Below, piece after piece: positions 16,980 to 25,577 of a stretch of 64,000 nucleotides of DNA. Below the pieces are notes generated by a model. That model searched no databases and was not told the origin of the DNA. It saw only the letters and a list, made by a program, of their open reading frames with translations. Location of the stretch: assembly GCA_963744345.1 (NCBI GenBank), contig CAVUTD010000013.1, positions 40,947-104,946 on the forward strand, read 5' to 3'. Both the position numbers and the translations under genes were made by a program. Each line of letters begins with the position of its first letter. The stretch's first letter is position 1. Origin of the DNA: DASTFP01 sp963744345 (GTDB taxonomy: Bacteria; Verrucomicrobiota; Verrucomicrobiia; Chthoniobacterales; Terrimicrobiaceae).

Positions 16980-17973
16980 ATGTCTAGAGTAAGGATTGGG
17001 ATTTTGGGGGCCGGCTTTATTGCCAAGGTGCATATCGGGAATTTGAAAAATGATGAACGCGTCGAAATTGCTAGTGTAGTCGACTTGTATTTGGATAAAG
17101 CTAAGACGCTTGCCAAGGAAGCGGGACCTCAGGCGAACGCTTTCAGTTCCTTGGACGAGCTATTCGCACAGTGAGGTAGACGCGGTCTACGTGACAACGC
17201 CTAACACGTTACATGTCGAACCGGTTCTCAAATGCCTGGAAAACAACGTGAACGTATTCTGCGAAAAGCCAATGGCTACTTCGTTGCGTGAGGCGGAACA
17301 AATCAAGGAGGCACAGGCAAAGTCCAAAGGGATTTACAATCTTGGGATGAATATGAGGTATGGTTATGTCTTTAAGAGAGTAAAAGAGCTAATCGACTCG
17401 GGAGAGGTGACGCCTTATATGGTGAACGTAAAACTGAACCGTGGAGAGCTGCTGAATCCGCCGTGGACGGCGGACCCTAAAGTGACGGGAGGTTTTCTTT
17501 ATGAAACGCCGATTCATTTGTTCGACATCTGTCGGTACCTGTTTGGGGAAGTGGCCACCGTGAAGTGCGAGGCAAGACAGAGTATTTCGCAATCTGAGTT
17601 TGATGATTTCGCCGTCCTGCTTACTTTTGAATCCGGGACGATTGGGACCTTCGTAACCTCTGCGCATGCGGGATGGAGTTATCCTTTTCAGAGGTTGGAG
17701 ATTTATGGCAAATACTCCACCATCGCAGTGGAAGATATGGAGAAAGTAATTTACGCCCCGGGTCTGAAGCGGGCAACGGAGGAAAGCGATTTTAAACAGG
17801 TTCCCTTTGAGGAAAAATGGGGATATGTTGAAGAAGACCGTCTATTTGTTGATGCGATTCTCAATGGGACCAAACCTCCTGTTACGGCAGACGACGGATA
17901 TCTTTTGAGCAGGCTATTGGATGGAATCTACGAGAGCGCCAAAACAGGTAATCAATTGGATTTTCGTCAATGA
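16980..17973 (+). pseudogene. Gfo/Idh/MocA oxidoreductase, frameshifted
   Basis: A dehydrogenase of about 330 residues split over two frames. The first, from ATG 16980, gives R-I-G-I-L-G-A-G-F-I-A-K-V-H (Rossmann) and ends at a TGA after D-E-L-F-A-Q. The second continues S-E-V-D-A-V-Y-V-T-T-P-N-T-L-H, then F-C-E-K-P-M-A-T and the C-terminal domain up to 17973. The break lies at 17160-17172. Loss of two bases from a CA repeat, or one extra base at the TGA, would restore it. A +1 shift at the TGA would give A-Q-E-V-D-A, so recoding is conceivable but unproven. This gene is visibly AT-richer (about 38-43 percent GC in sampled lines) than its neighbours, which suggests separate origin. Confidence 0.85.
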
Positions 17974-18111
17974 TCTTTGGCGCGAAAGACTAAGATTTGA
18001 CGCGGAAATCGTATCAGCGCTCGCGAGCGAATGGTTTTCACAGAACTATGACTACCCAGCGCGCCGAAGCTTAAGGGCTCTGCAAACGCCCGCCCGACCT
18101 GTGGCAGGCGA

Positions 18112-19140
18112 TCAGCCGTAGATGCTGGGCTTGCTCTTCAAAGCAACGGCCACCTTCTCACCACTCTTTTGCGCGGCCACGCCTGCCTCACAACAGGCCG
18201 CCGTGGCATAGCCATCCCAGGCGGTGGGACCGTCGACCTCGCCCCGTTTGGCTGCCGCGACCCAACGCTGTATCTCGGTGTCGTAGGCTTCTCTGAACCG
18301 GTCGACGAAACTCGGGGTAATCTCCCCTCCCCAGCGTCCTGCGCTGCGAATGTAAGGTCCGCCGTCCTCACCAATGTTGACGATACCTTTTTCGAACACA
18401 GCCTGAGTCGCCACTTGGTAGCCGAATTGGGCATTCACGAAGATTTCCACATCAGCCAGCACACCGTTGACGGTCTCGATGAGTACGTGCTGGGGATCGT
18501 GCTGGCCGGAAGGGGCATGGCTCGAGGCCCGGCCGAGCCTGACTTGAACGCTCTTGATTTCGTCACCGGTGAGATAGCGGATCACGTCGAACTCGTGCAC
18601 CACTGAGTCATTGATGAGCATCTCATTGGTGAACCCCGGGGGTGTATCAGGATTTCTGTGCGCGCAGTGGAGCATCAATAGCTCCCCCAGTTCACCGGAA
18701 GCTATTATGCCTCGCAGACGCTGATACTCTGCATCAAAGCGGCGCATGAAGCCGACCTGGATACGTTTCTTTCCAAGTCGCTGCTCCGCCTCCAGGACTT
18801 CCCAAGAGGACGGCGCGTCCGGGGTTAGTGGTTTTTCACACAGAATCGGCATATCGTGCTTTAAAACCTGAAGCAACATGTCTCTGTGGAGAAAGCCAGG
18901 GGTGGCAATTAGGACTGAGTTGACATCCCCCTGGTCCAGAGCCTGTGCGATATCGGAAACCGCCGCGGCTGAGGGAATCCCTTCGACGGCCTTTTTTGCT
19001 CGCGAAACGTCCGCGTCGACCACTGCCGAAACCTCTGCCCCGACGATTCGGCGCGTGAGACGGTCGATATGATCCGCGCCCATTCTGCCCGCGCCGACCA
19101 CACAGACCCTCAGTTTGCTTGAGTTAGATTCGGACTTCAT
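18112..19140 (-). CDS. Gfo/Idh/MocA oxidoreductase (inositol dehydrogenase-like)
   Basis: A 342-residue dehydrogenase with R-V-C-V-V-G-A-G-R-M-G near the N terminus, C-E-K-P-L-T-P for cofactor binding and V-G-F-M-R-R-F-D-A-E-Y, the stretch typical of inositol 2-dehydrogenase-like members. The H-E-F-D-V-I-R-Y-L motif supplies the active-site residues. A strong ribosome-binding site (AAGGAG) precedes the ATG at 19140. It is the last of three genes read leftward (TIM-barrel protein, dehydrogenase, dehydrogenase) with gaps of 178 and 169 bp. Its 3' end faces the frameshifted dehydrogenase at 16980-17973. Confidence 0.87.
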   Translation of the reverse strand: MKSESNSSKLRVCVVGAGRMGADHIDRLTRRIVGAEVSAVVDADVSRAKKAVEGIPSAAAVSDIAQALDQGDVNSVLIATPGFLHRDMLLQVLKHDMPILCEKPLTPDAPSSWEVLEAEQRLGKKRIQVGFMRRFDAEYQRLRGIIASGELGELLMLHCAHRNPDTPPGFTNEMLINDSVVHEFDVIRYLTGDEIKSVQVRLGRASSHAPSGQHDPQHVLIETVNGVLADVEIFVNAQFGYQVATQAVFEKGIVNIGEDGGPYIRSAGRWGGEITPSFVDRFREAYDTEIQRWVAAAKRGEVDGPTAWDGYATAACCEAGVAAQKSGEKVAVALKSKPSIYG

Positions 19141-19309
19141 TGTTGACTCCTTATTTTTTCCTCAGATCGAGTTGGCTGGCGAGAAACAGGCTGGTAGACT
19201 CCGCCGCGTGTCTTAGACGTCCAGCGCAAGCTTCCTGGCCATGAGAGCCGAGGCCTTGCGTTCCCGGGTGATTACCGCAATCCTCGATCGATTCCTCGAG
19301 CGGGATTCG

Positions 19310-20329
19310 TCACTCATTCCAGGTCACTTCGCAGTTATCTTTGAGTTCGACAGCCTGCCCGAGACGGAGCGACGCTCCCGCCGCCTCGGCCAGATAGACC
19401 GCGCGCAATCCGTCGATGGCATTTACGGGGAGCGGCGTGCCTGCGGACACACAGCCAAGAAAGGTTTCAATTTCTTTCCGGTAGCTTCCGCCATAACGGT
19501 CCATGTAGAAGGTAAAAATGCGATCCGGCGCTCCGAAGCTTGTGCCGGAATACCGCACGTTGCCAGTAGCTCTTGGGTTGTCGGAGATGACCATCCCCTC
19601 AGAGCCGAAAGCCTCGATACGTTGGTCATATCCATAAACAGCCCGCCGAGAATTCAAGATTACAGCCTGCTTGCCGCTCTGCGTAACCATCGTCACGCAG
19701 GCGGTGTCGATGTCGCCAAGCTTGCCGATCTCAGGATCAACGAGGCTGCTGCCGCTGCTATGGAGTCTGACCGGCTCCTCGCCGAGCATCCATCGGGCCA
19801 TATCAAAGTCGTGAATCATCATATCTCGAAAGAGACCTCCTGACTTGGGGATGTAGTCGAGCGGCGGTGGCGCCGGATCGCGGCTGGTGATCGTGAGTTG
19901 CTCAAGCCTTCCAATTTCGCCTTCATCGATCGCCTTCTTGAGCCCAGCGTGCCCGGAATCAAAACGCCGATTGAATGCGAGCAAGACATTCTTGGTCTGA
20001 GCGCCCAGAACTTCGACACATCGCTGCGCGTCAGGCAGGTTCGGCGCGAGGGGCTTTTCACACATGACGGCCTTTCCGGCCTTAATCGCCCGCAGCACGA
20101 GATCGACGTGTGTGTCCGATGAGGTCACCACCAGAACGGCATTGACATCAGGGTGCTGCAAGGCCTCATCGACACTGCGCGCGACTGACGCTTTGCTATC
20201 CGCCGCGAGAGACTTGGCCGCCGACTCAACGACATCGTAAACAATTACGAGTCTTCCTCCCGCTTGACCGATGGCTTTGGCATGCACCCGCGCCATTCGA
20301 CCTGCGCCCATTAAAGCTATTCCAATCAT
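19310..20329 (-). CDS. Gfo/Idh/MocA oxidoreductase (inositol dehydrogenase-like)
   Basis: A 339-residue dehydrogenase. It begins M-I-G-I-A-L-M-G-A-G-R-M-A-R-V-H (Rossmann) and has M-C-E-K-P-L-A-P, A-F-N-R-R-F-D-S-G-H and M-I-H-D-F-D-M-A-R-W, the full set of family motifs. It is more like iolG at 12746-13741 than the other members in the window, judging from the shared N-R-R-F-D and G-S-x-G-M motifs. A clear AAGGAG site lies before the ATG at 20329. It sits between a TIM-barrel protein and another dehydrogenase on the minus strand. It could serve as the working inositol dehydrogenase or act on a different epimer. Confidence 0.87.
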   Translation of the reverse strand: MIGIALMGAGRMARVHAKAIGQAGGRLVIVYDVVESAAKSLAADSKASVARSVDEALQHPDVNAVLVVTSSDTHVDLVLRAIKAGKAVMCEKPLAPNLPDAQRCVEVLGAQTKNVLLAFNRRFDSGHAGLKKAIDEGEIGRLEQLTITSRDPAPPPLDYIPKSGGLFRDMMIHDFDMARWMLGEEPVRLHSSGSSLVDPEIGKLGDIDTACVTMVTQSGKQAVILNSRRAVYGYDQRIEAFGSEGMVISDNPRATGNVRYSGTSFGAPDRIFTFYMDRYGGSYRKEIETFLGCVSAGTPLPVNAIDGLRAVYLAEAAGASLRLGQAVELKDNCEVTWNE

Positions 20330-20507
20330 GATGCTCCTTTGTTCGAAATTTCCGAAGCTCCGTTATGTTCTAACTGCTGCCAGCACCCAATCCCTGGTGC
20401 TGTCACTTCCAAGGTCGTTCATCTGCGAGAATATCTCTATTCTGCGCATACGTGCGGGATTCTGCGGACAACATTAAAGATCAATCCAAAATGCTACCGA
20501 GGATCAA

Positions 20508-21407
20508 TTAAAAACCCAGCTTGTGAACAAACTCGCGATTGCGCCTGGCTGATTCCTTTGGTGCGCCCATGCCCGGGAGAACATCTTGTTCCACAACCCC
20601 CCAGCCGTCATAGCCTATGCGACTCAGTTCTTTCATCAGGGAAGGAAAATTTACATCTCCTTTGCCCAGTTCGCAGAAGACGCCGTTTTTCACTGCTTGA
20701 AAATAGTCCCAGCCTTCGGCGGCGGCTCTTTTGGCAACCTCCGGCTGATGGTCCTTGAAATGGAAGTGCCAAACGCGATCACCATATCTGCGCAAGCCCT
20801 CCTCCGGATCGCCACCGCCGAAGCGGTAGTGGCCGCAGTCGAAGACGAGGCCAAGTAAATGTGGCTCCGTCAAAGACATCAGTTTTTCGATCTCGGCTGG
20901 GGTTTCCACGTAGCCTGCGCAGTGATGGTGAAAAGCGGTGCGGAGGCCAGTTTCCCTCTTCACAGCCTGGGCTACCTCCATGGCGCTCTTTGCATAGATC
21001 TCCCACTCTGAATCGCTCAATCCCATCTCAGGTGTCACCCGGCCGGCGTTTTGCCTCCGCTCAGGATCTCTTGCGTTGTCATCCGAGAGAATCAATAAAG
21101 GGAGATTTCCCTCCACACCGGCAAGCAAACGAGCGGTCCGCACAGCGATTTCTACGCCCGCAGCGAGTACGGAAGGATCTTTGAGAAACACAGGCACAAA
21201 GGCCCCAAGGAGCACAAGGTTGCGCCCGTGAATCTCCTCAGAGAGCTTTTTCGGGTCGGTAGGCATAAAGCCCCAGTCCCCCAACTCTGTGCCCGCATAG
21301 CCCGTCTCGACGATTTCGTCGAGTACCTGTATATAACCGGGCGCTTCGCCTTCGAGGTCGAATTCGAGTGCGCCCCAGGAGCAAGGAGCGTTTGCAATCT
21401 TGATCAT
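20508..21407 (-). CDS. IolE-like TIM-barrel dehydratase/isomerase, intact
   Basis: A 299-residue member of the IolE/IolH-like branch of the TIM-barrel isomerase family. It starts M-I-K-I-A-N-A-P-C-S-W-G, a typical opening. The metal-site motifs A-F-H-H-H-C-A-G-Y-V-E-T, V-F-D-C-G-H-Y, H-F-H-F-K-D and V-V-E-Q-D-V are all present, together with the E-L-G-K-G-D-V-N-F loop that corresponds to the broken P-G-D-G-C-I-D-F of iolE at 1364-2267. It could therefore replace the damaged iolE if that copy is truly inactive. It is the first gene of a three-gene minus-strand group with two dehydrogenases. Confidence 0.86.
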   Translation of the reverse strand: MIKIANAPCSWGALEFDLEGEAPGYIQVLDEIVETGYAGTELGDWGFMPTDPKKLSEEIHGRNLVLLGAFVPVFLKDPSVLAAGVEIAVRTARLLAGVEGNLPLLILSDDNARDPERRQNAGRVTPEMGLSDSEWEIYAKSAMEVAQAVKRETGLRTAFHHHCAGYVETPAEIEKLMSLTEPHLLGLVFDCGHYRFGGGDPEEGLRRYGDRVWHFHFKDHQPEVAKRAAAEGWDYFQAVKNGVFCELGKGDVNFPSLMKELSRIGYDGWGVVEQDVLPGMGAPKESARRNREFVHKLGF

Positions 21408-21806
21408 GATTCTTATCCCATTGTCACGTCACCTATGTACCGAAAAGCGAAATTGCATCCGCCTAGAAGCCTTGCCAGCCGCGGGGGAGGGTGCACAGCC
21501 TGATCTTCGATGAACAGCATGAGAAAGGTCAAGCCCCGCGCGAAGCGAGTTCCTCAATGTCTAAGTCTTCCACTTATTTAATGAGCCTTGAACGACGCCG
21601 TTGTGTCTCTGCTACTGACCGTCCGAGCCGGCATTCCTCTTCCCGCAACAATCTTTGCCAATCAAGGTTTTCGGCCGCTCGTTTTCGAGGCGTTTTCACA
21701 GACGTCACCCATGAGACTGCGCTAGCCGAGATCAGGACATCTTTTGCAAAGCAGGCTTTCCCGACCGAGAGAGAGCCGCCCCATGGTCTGCGCGCCATCG
21801 CGTAGT
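21408..21806. other. Intergenic region, no gene recognised
   Basis: A 399-bp stretch upstream of the IolE-like gene and behind the esterase gene. Frames of about 85-105 codons are open on both strands but show no recognisable domain and no good start signals. It presumably contains the promoter of the minus-strand dehydrogenase group. Confidence 0.4.
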
Positions 21807-22751
21807 TTATCCTCGCCTTTCGGACGGGCAAAGCTCGGCCTCCCCCAGCCCGATCGCGAGCCAGCGGGCCTCAAATTGTTCCCAGCGTTTCTCCTCTGGC
21901 AGCGTCGTGTGGCTCACGGGGAATTCCATGATCTCGATCGGAGCACAGAAATGGTTCGCAATGGAGTAAACCGTTTCCGGCGGAACTACCGGATCATGAA
22001 GCCCAAGGCCGATCAGCGTGCGACAGGAAACCAACCCGGCAAAGTTCATCGCATCGAAATAGCGGAGCACCAGCATCACATCTTCAGCATGCTCCGGGCG
22101 AGCTTCAAGATAACGCGCGATCTCCGCACCCGAGCCTGATTTCACGAGGAAATATCGCCCCTCCGCCCATCCGAAGGTCGGCACGCCCAAGACGAGAAGA
22201 TCCGATAATCCCCAGAGCGCCTCGGCCATCAACGCGATGCCGCCCGCGAAGCTGAGCCCGTGCGTCAGGTGGCGCGTTGTTCGCCCTTTGAAGAGATCGC
22301 GCGCTATCTGCATGGTGCGCAGGTAATCGCAGACGGCTCCGCGGAGGACGGAGCTTTCAGGTGACTCAATGCCGGTGAGAACGTAGCCCCATCGCGAGCG
22401 GGCCGGCAACGCCGTCTCCGATCTGCCAAAACCGCGGATATCAATGCCAACCACGTTGTATCCTGCTTCCGCCCATTTCCTTTGAATGTCGCACTGTGCG
22501 CCGTAACCATGGCTATGCACGACAAGAGGCCGAGGTTCGTCGCTCCTGGATGCGATGCTGTAGCCGGTAACCTCGACACCGCCCAGTGAACGGAATGTCA
22601 GCCAGGAAAGTTCTCGCGTCCGGCAGTCCTCGCCAGCCATGGGTGTTAGGCGAACCTCCGATTTTACGCTGCTGAGTTCCTCGCGCGTTTTCGCCCAGAA
22701 TCGGTCGAAGTCCGGCGGACGCGTCAGGATTGGACGAAGATCGCGTTCCAT
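21807..22751 (-). CDS. AXE1-family acetyl esterase / cephalosporin-C deacetylase-like hydrolase
   Basis: A 314-residue alpha/beta hydrolase starting M-E-R-D-L-R-P-I-L-T-R-P. The nucleophile elbow is G-L-S-F-A-G-G, the acid is in G-L-H-D-P-V-V-P-P and the catalytic His in S-H-T-T-L-P-E-E. The N-terminal D-F-D-R-F-W segment and R-G-F-G-R-S are typical of the AXE1 acetyl xylan esterase / cephalosporin-C deacetylase family, which removes acetyl groups from sugars. The open frame extends to 22922, but that would overlap the divergent gene at 22811, and the ATG at 22751 matches the family start. No signal peptide is seen, so it would act on imported acetylated sugars in the cytoplasm, which suits the neighbouring catabolic genes. 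Confidence 0.82.
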   Translation of the reverse strand: MERDLRPILTRPPDFDRFWAKTREELSSVKSEVRLTPMAGEDCRTRELSWLTFRSLGGVEVTGYSIASRSDEPRPLVVHSHGYGAQCDIQRKWAEAGYNVVGIDIRGFGRSETALPARSRWGYVLTGIESPESSVLRGAVCDYLRTMQIARDLFKGRTTRHLTHGLSFAGGIALMAEALWGLSDLLVLGVPTFGWAEGRYFLVKSGSGAEIARYLEARPEHAEDVMLVLRYFDAMNFAGLVSCRTLIGLGLHDPVVPPETVYSIANHFCAPIEIMEFPVSHTTLPEEKRWEQFEARWLAIGLGEAELCPSERRG

Positions 22752-22810
22752 GAGACGGCTGCCGAAGATCGCGGTTTGCCCGCACGAGGGCGGCAATATA
22801 TTGTCGGACC

Positions 22811-23290
22811 ATGACGGCCGTTGAACAGGTAGTCGAAATTCCATTTTTTCAGAGCCTTCCCGCTGAGGCGTTGCGAGAGGTGGCGGCCAAATCGAGCGTG
22901 CTCGCGCTCGAACGCGGAGCAACTCTCATTTCGCAGAATGCTGCTGCCGAATATGTATTCTTCCTGATCTCTGGCTCTGTGCAGATTTATATTCACTTTC
23001 ACGGCGTGGACGATTTGTTGGTGGGCACAATGCGCGAAGCGGGAGTCCTACTCGGTTGGTCAGTTGTCCGCAAGCCTCATCGCTACACCGCGACGGTCCG
23101 ATGCGAGGAGGAGTGCCGGGTGCTGCGGTTGCCACGGGAAGTCCTGACCCAGCTGATTGAGACACAGCCGCGCCTTGGTTATCTGCTTCTCAAGCGCATT
23201 GCAGCGACGCTCGCAAACAGACTGGAACAGACGCGCGACATTCTGGTCCCACCACAAGCATCGCGCGGGGAGCCAACACCAGACGCCTAA
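22811..23290 (+). CDS. Cyclic-nucleotide-binding domain protein
   Basis: A 159-residue protein consisting of a single cNMP-binding (CRP-like) beta-roll domain, with no DNA-binding domain after it. It has I-P-F-F-Q-S-L-P-A-E-A-L at the N terminus, the G-S-V-Q-I-Y-I barrel strand and L-R-L-P-R-E-V-L-T-Q-L-I in the C-helix. The phosphate-binding cassette normally reads GExxx..RxAxx; here G-V-L-L-G-W-S-V-V...Y-T-A-T-V is diverged, so nucleotide binding is uncertain. Its stop overlaps the start of the next gene by one base (TAATG), which implies coupled translation. The partner is itself a cNMP-domain protein fused to an acyltransferase, so the two probably form one sensor unit. Confidence 0.82.
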   Translation: MTAVEQVVEIPFFQSLPAEALREVAAKSSVLALERGATLISQNAAAEYVFFLISGSVQIYIHFHGVDDLLVGTMREAGVLLGWSVVRKPHRYTATVRCEEECRVLRLPREVLTQLIETQPRLGYLLLKRIAATLANRLEQTRDILVPPQASRGEPTPDA

Positions 23291-24789
23291 TGAAATCGAT
23301 TGCGGACCTCCTTCGTGAATCACCGTTTTTTGAAGCCTTCTCGCCGGCGGACATCGATGCGCTCGCCGCGCATGCCGTGATGCACAGCGTCCCCGCAGGC
23401 GACGTGATCCTGCGCGAGAATGAGCCGGCTGAGGCTCTCTACATGATCGTGACTGGCAAGGTCTCTCTATCATTCGAAACATTTGATGCTTCCGCTGCGA
23501 ACGAAAGGGCTGGCGAGGCCCAGGTTCACCTCCGAACCCTGACGGAACCGGGAAGAGTCGTGGGGTGGTCGGCCCTCGTCGAGCCCTATCATTACCGGGA
23601 TACTGCCACTGCGACGGATGATACCAATCTGCTCGTTTTTGAACGCCAGTGGCTCGAGTCCCGCGCGGAGGAGAATCCGAAATTCGGCGTCGAACTGATG
23701 ACCCAAATCTTGTGGGTTCTTGGAAATCGGCTACGCGAAACGCGCATCCGGCTGGTGGCGAGCCGCTATAAGGAGGAGGCGCTTGCGGTCCGGGCGCTTC
23801 TCGAACATAGCGCCTCGCAGCTCAGCGTCACATCGCCGCTGCACAAGCTTCCTATCTACCTGGAGAGTCGACTCACCCTTTCCGATGCGTTTCAGACGCT
23901 CGAGGTCCTGCGAAAACATGGGGATCCATTAGAAGCGAGCATCGCGCGAATGTGTCTCGAAATTCTGGAGAATGTTCGCAAGGAGCTGGAGGTTTATCGT
24001 CGACTCCAGGAAATCTACGAAACGGTGAGCGAGGCTCCGGCGGACGCAACACCGGAGCAAGTTCGCAGACGGTGCTGCGTGGAATTCTGCAAGCTATTTC
24101 AGCGCGTCAATCACGTCATTCGAGGTGAGGAAAATCTGCCCGGCGAGTCCGGGCACATTTTCATCATGAACCACATTGTGAGTCACCCGGAGAACACCCT
24201 GCCCAACGATTTTCAGCTTACGCTCGACACTCACTTCGTCGCATGCATGTTGCTGGCGCGAAAGTACGGGGAACCGCCACTGCGGGTGGTGCGGAAATCG
24301 CATCCCCATGAGTATGGACACCAGAAATACTTTGACCGGCTTGGCTACATCTATGTTTACGCGAAGCACATGGATGAAGACGAAGAGAACCCGAAGTTGC
24401 TCGCGGAACAGAGGCGATTGGCATTTCTCGACACGGCCGCGCGCTGTCTTGGCGAAGGCAAAAATCTTGTGATATGTCCCGAAGGCACATGCACCACAAC
24501 CGAACGTTCTCCGCTTCCGCTTAAAGCGGGCGCCTTCCGCCTTGCCGCGTTCGTTGAACCGGAGCCCCTCATCGTTCCCATTGTCATCGCCAATTTCGAT
24601 CGCAAAATCACCCGGACGACGCTCGTTGCGCACGTGCACACACCGTTTCGCTTGTCAGATCACGTCCCGAAGCCGATGCTAGATGAGGCGCTCTTCGCAT
24701 TTATCGCGGATTTGGGAGAGCGGATGCGCTCCTGGGTGGGCGAGGCGTGCGAGCACGCCTCCCGGATGCCCGCACGTGCGCCTGCATAA
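23290..24789 (+). CDS. cNMP-binding domain fused to PlsC-type acyltransferase
   Basis: A 499-residue fusion. Residues about 1-145 form a cyclic-nucleotide-binding domain that begins S-P-F-F-E-A-F-S-P-A-D and has V-G-W-S-A-L-V. A central helical part of about 130 residues follows. The last 230 residues look like a glycerol-3-phosphate/1-acylglycerol-phosphate acyltransferase, with N-H-I-V-S-H-P-E-N in the position of the NHxxxxD box and I-C-P-E-G-T as the second box. A phospholipid or lipid acyltransferase gated by cNMP or by another ligand is the natural reading. The FHA-adenylate cyclase at 29474-30385 could make the signal. No transmembrane segment is obvious. The NHxxxxD Asp is not evident, so catalytic power is uncertain. 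Confidence 0.78.
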   Translation: MKSIADLLRESPFFEAFSPADIDALAAHAVMHSVPAGDVILRENEPAEALYMIVTGKVSLSFETFDASAANERAGEAQVHLRTLTEPGRVVGWSALVEPYHYRDTATATDDTNLLVFERQWLESRAEENPKFGVELMTQILWVLGNRLRETRIRLVASRYKEEALAVRALLEHSASQLSVTSPLHKLPIYLESRLTLSDAFQTLEVLRKHGDPLEASIARMCLEILENVRKELEVYRRLQEIYETVSEAPADATPEQVRRRCCVEFCKLFQRVNHVIRGEENLPGESGHIFIMNHIVSHPENTLPNDFQLTLDTHFVACMLLARKYGEPPLRVVRKSHPHEYGHQKYFDRLGYIYVYAKHMDEDEENPKLLAEQRRLAFLDTAARCLGEGKNLVICPEGTCTTTERSPLPLKAGAFRLAAFVEPEPLIVPIVIANFDRKITRTTLVAHVHTPFRLSDHVPKPMLDEALFAFIADLGERMRSWVGEACEHASRMPARAPA

Positions 24790-25075
24790 AACTCTGGAGA
24801 CATCCGTGAAGGGATCACCGACATCGCTGATCTATGGCGGCCAAGTTCACATTCGCCCAAAGTTACACGGACGTGCTCCTTTAGGCATTCCCTCTCTGCT
24901 CGCTGCTGTGATGTCTCGGGCGTAGCTTCGGGCGTGGCACATCAACAAGCAACATCAACGCGATTACAGCTGCGAGTCCCCGTGCACTCATGAACCAAGA
25001 CACAGCGCTCGCCTTGCGGCGAAAAGCCAAAACACGCCAGCCGTAGCCTGATCCTGGGTAAATCCTTGCGCCAAT

Positions 25076-25261
25076 TCACCGACAAGCTGGCCCCGCGTTA
25101 CCGATATAGCCAATGCGACCGGCCTCACGTGCCGCTTGCTGCTGACGTTCCAGTTGAGCAGTCCACATGCGGTCCGCGCCCCTAGATACGGGTGGATTGC
25201 TGGCGCATCCGAGGAGCAGCAAAAAGACTACGGCTGCGAGGAAAGCAAGGCGAAAGCTCAC
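25076..25261 (-). CDS. Small lipoprotein of unknown function
   Basis: A 61-residue protein. The first 20 residues form a lipoprotein signal peptide with lipobox L-L-G-C-A, Cys19 being the lipidated residue. The mature part of about 42 residues is polar and includes R-M-W-T-A-Q-L-E-R-Q-Q-Q-A-A-R-E-A-G, a short helix. I recognise no family. A clean lipobox and a sensible length support it as a real gene despite its size. The 286 bp to its left up to the acyltransferase gene contain nothing I can name. Confidence 0.6.
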   Translation of the reverse strand: MSFRLAFLAAVVFLLLLGCASNPPVSRGADRMWTAQLERQQQAAREAGRIGYIGNAGPACR

Positions 25262-25421
25262 ATAATGCCCTACGACCCGCGCGATCGTTTGGGTATTTCC
25301 TTCCTTCCCTTGCCACTATGCTCGGCCCGCGTTCACAAAGATGGAACCAGGGCACCCATAAGGAAAAAGCCCGCGAGGACCCATCTCTGCCGAAAGGCGC
25401 GCCGGGCGTTTGAGCGTTAAC

Positions 25422-25577
25422 TTAGGCGATAGCTTTTTTGCGGCCCGCGGCAAGCGTCAAAAGTCCAAGTTCCAAGAGGATGGCAGTGCTTCCGTTATCA
25501 GGAACTTTAGGCCGCGCCGCATCGTGGCTGTTCAGAAGAGCGAACGGCGGAGAATCGAAGCCAACACCGTCGATCAA
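25422..25577 (-). pseudogene. VPDSG-CTERM sorting tail in separate frame
   Basis: A 51-codon open stretch whose end is a near-perfect VPDSG-CTERM protein-sorting tail: V-P-D-N-G-S-T at 25485-25505, then a hydrophobic segment A-I-L-L-E-L-G-L-L-T-L-A-A and the basic end G-R-K-K-A-I-A. Such tails direct exported proteins to an exosortase-like system and occur in Verrucomicrobiota. Alone it has no signal peptide. It begins at or before the stop codon of the exported DUF4440 protein (25574), whose frame differs by one base; TTG and TGA overlap here (TTGA). It may be the displaced C terminus of that protein, separated by a -1-type frameshift, or a remnant of a lost gene. Confidence 0.6.

Noticed and set aside
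17160..17172. Programmed +1 frameshift at CAG TGA
   Set aside because: The site allows it formally, but there is no upstream Shine-Dalgarno-like stimulator that I can see and three other genes nearby have unrelated break sites; decay or consensus error is simpler.
21491..21805. Open frames of about 85-105 codons in the gap before the IolE-like gene
   Set aside because: No similarity to any family I know and no start signals; treated as non-coding.
24881..24991. A 36-codon minus-strand frame with a short hydrophobic stretch
   Set aside because: Too short, no lipobox or signal cleavage site, no ribosome-binding site that convinces.
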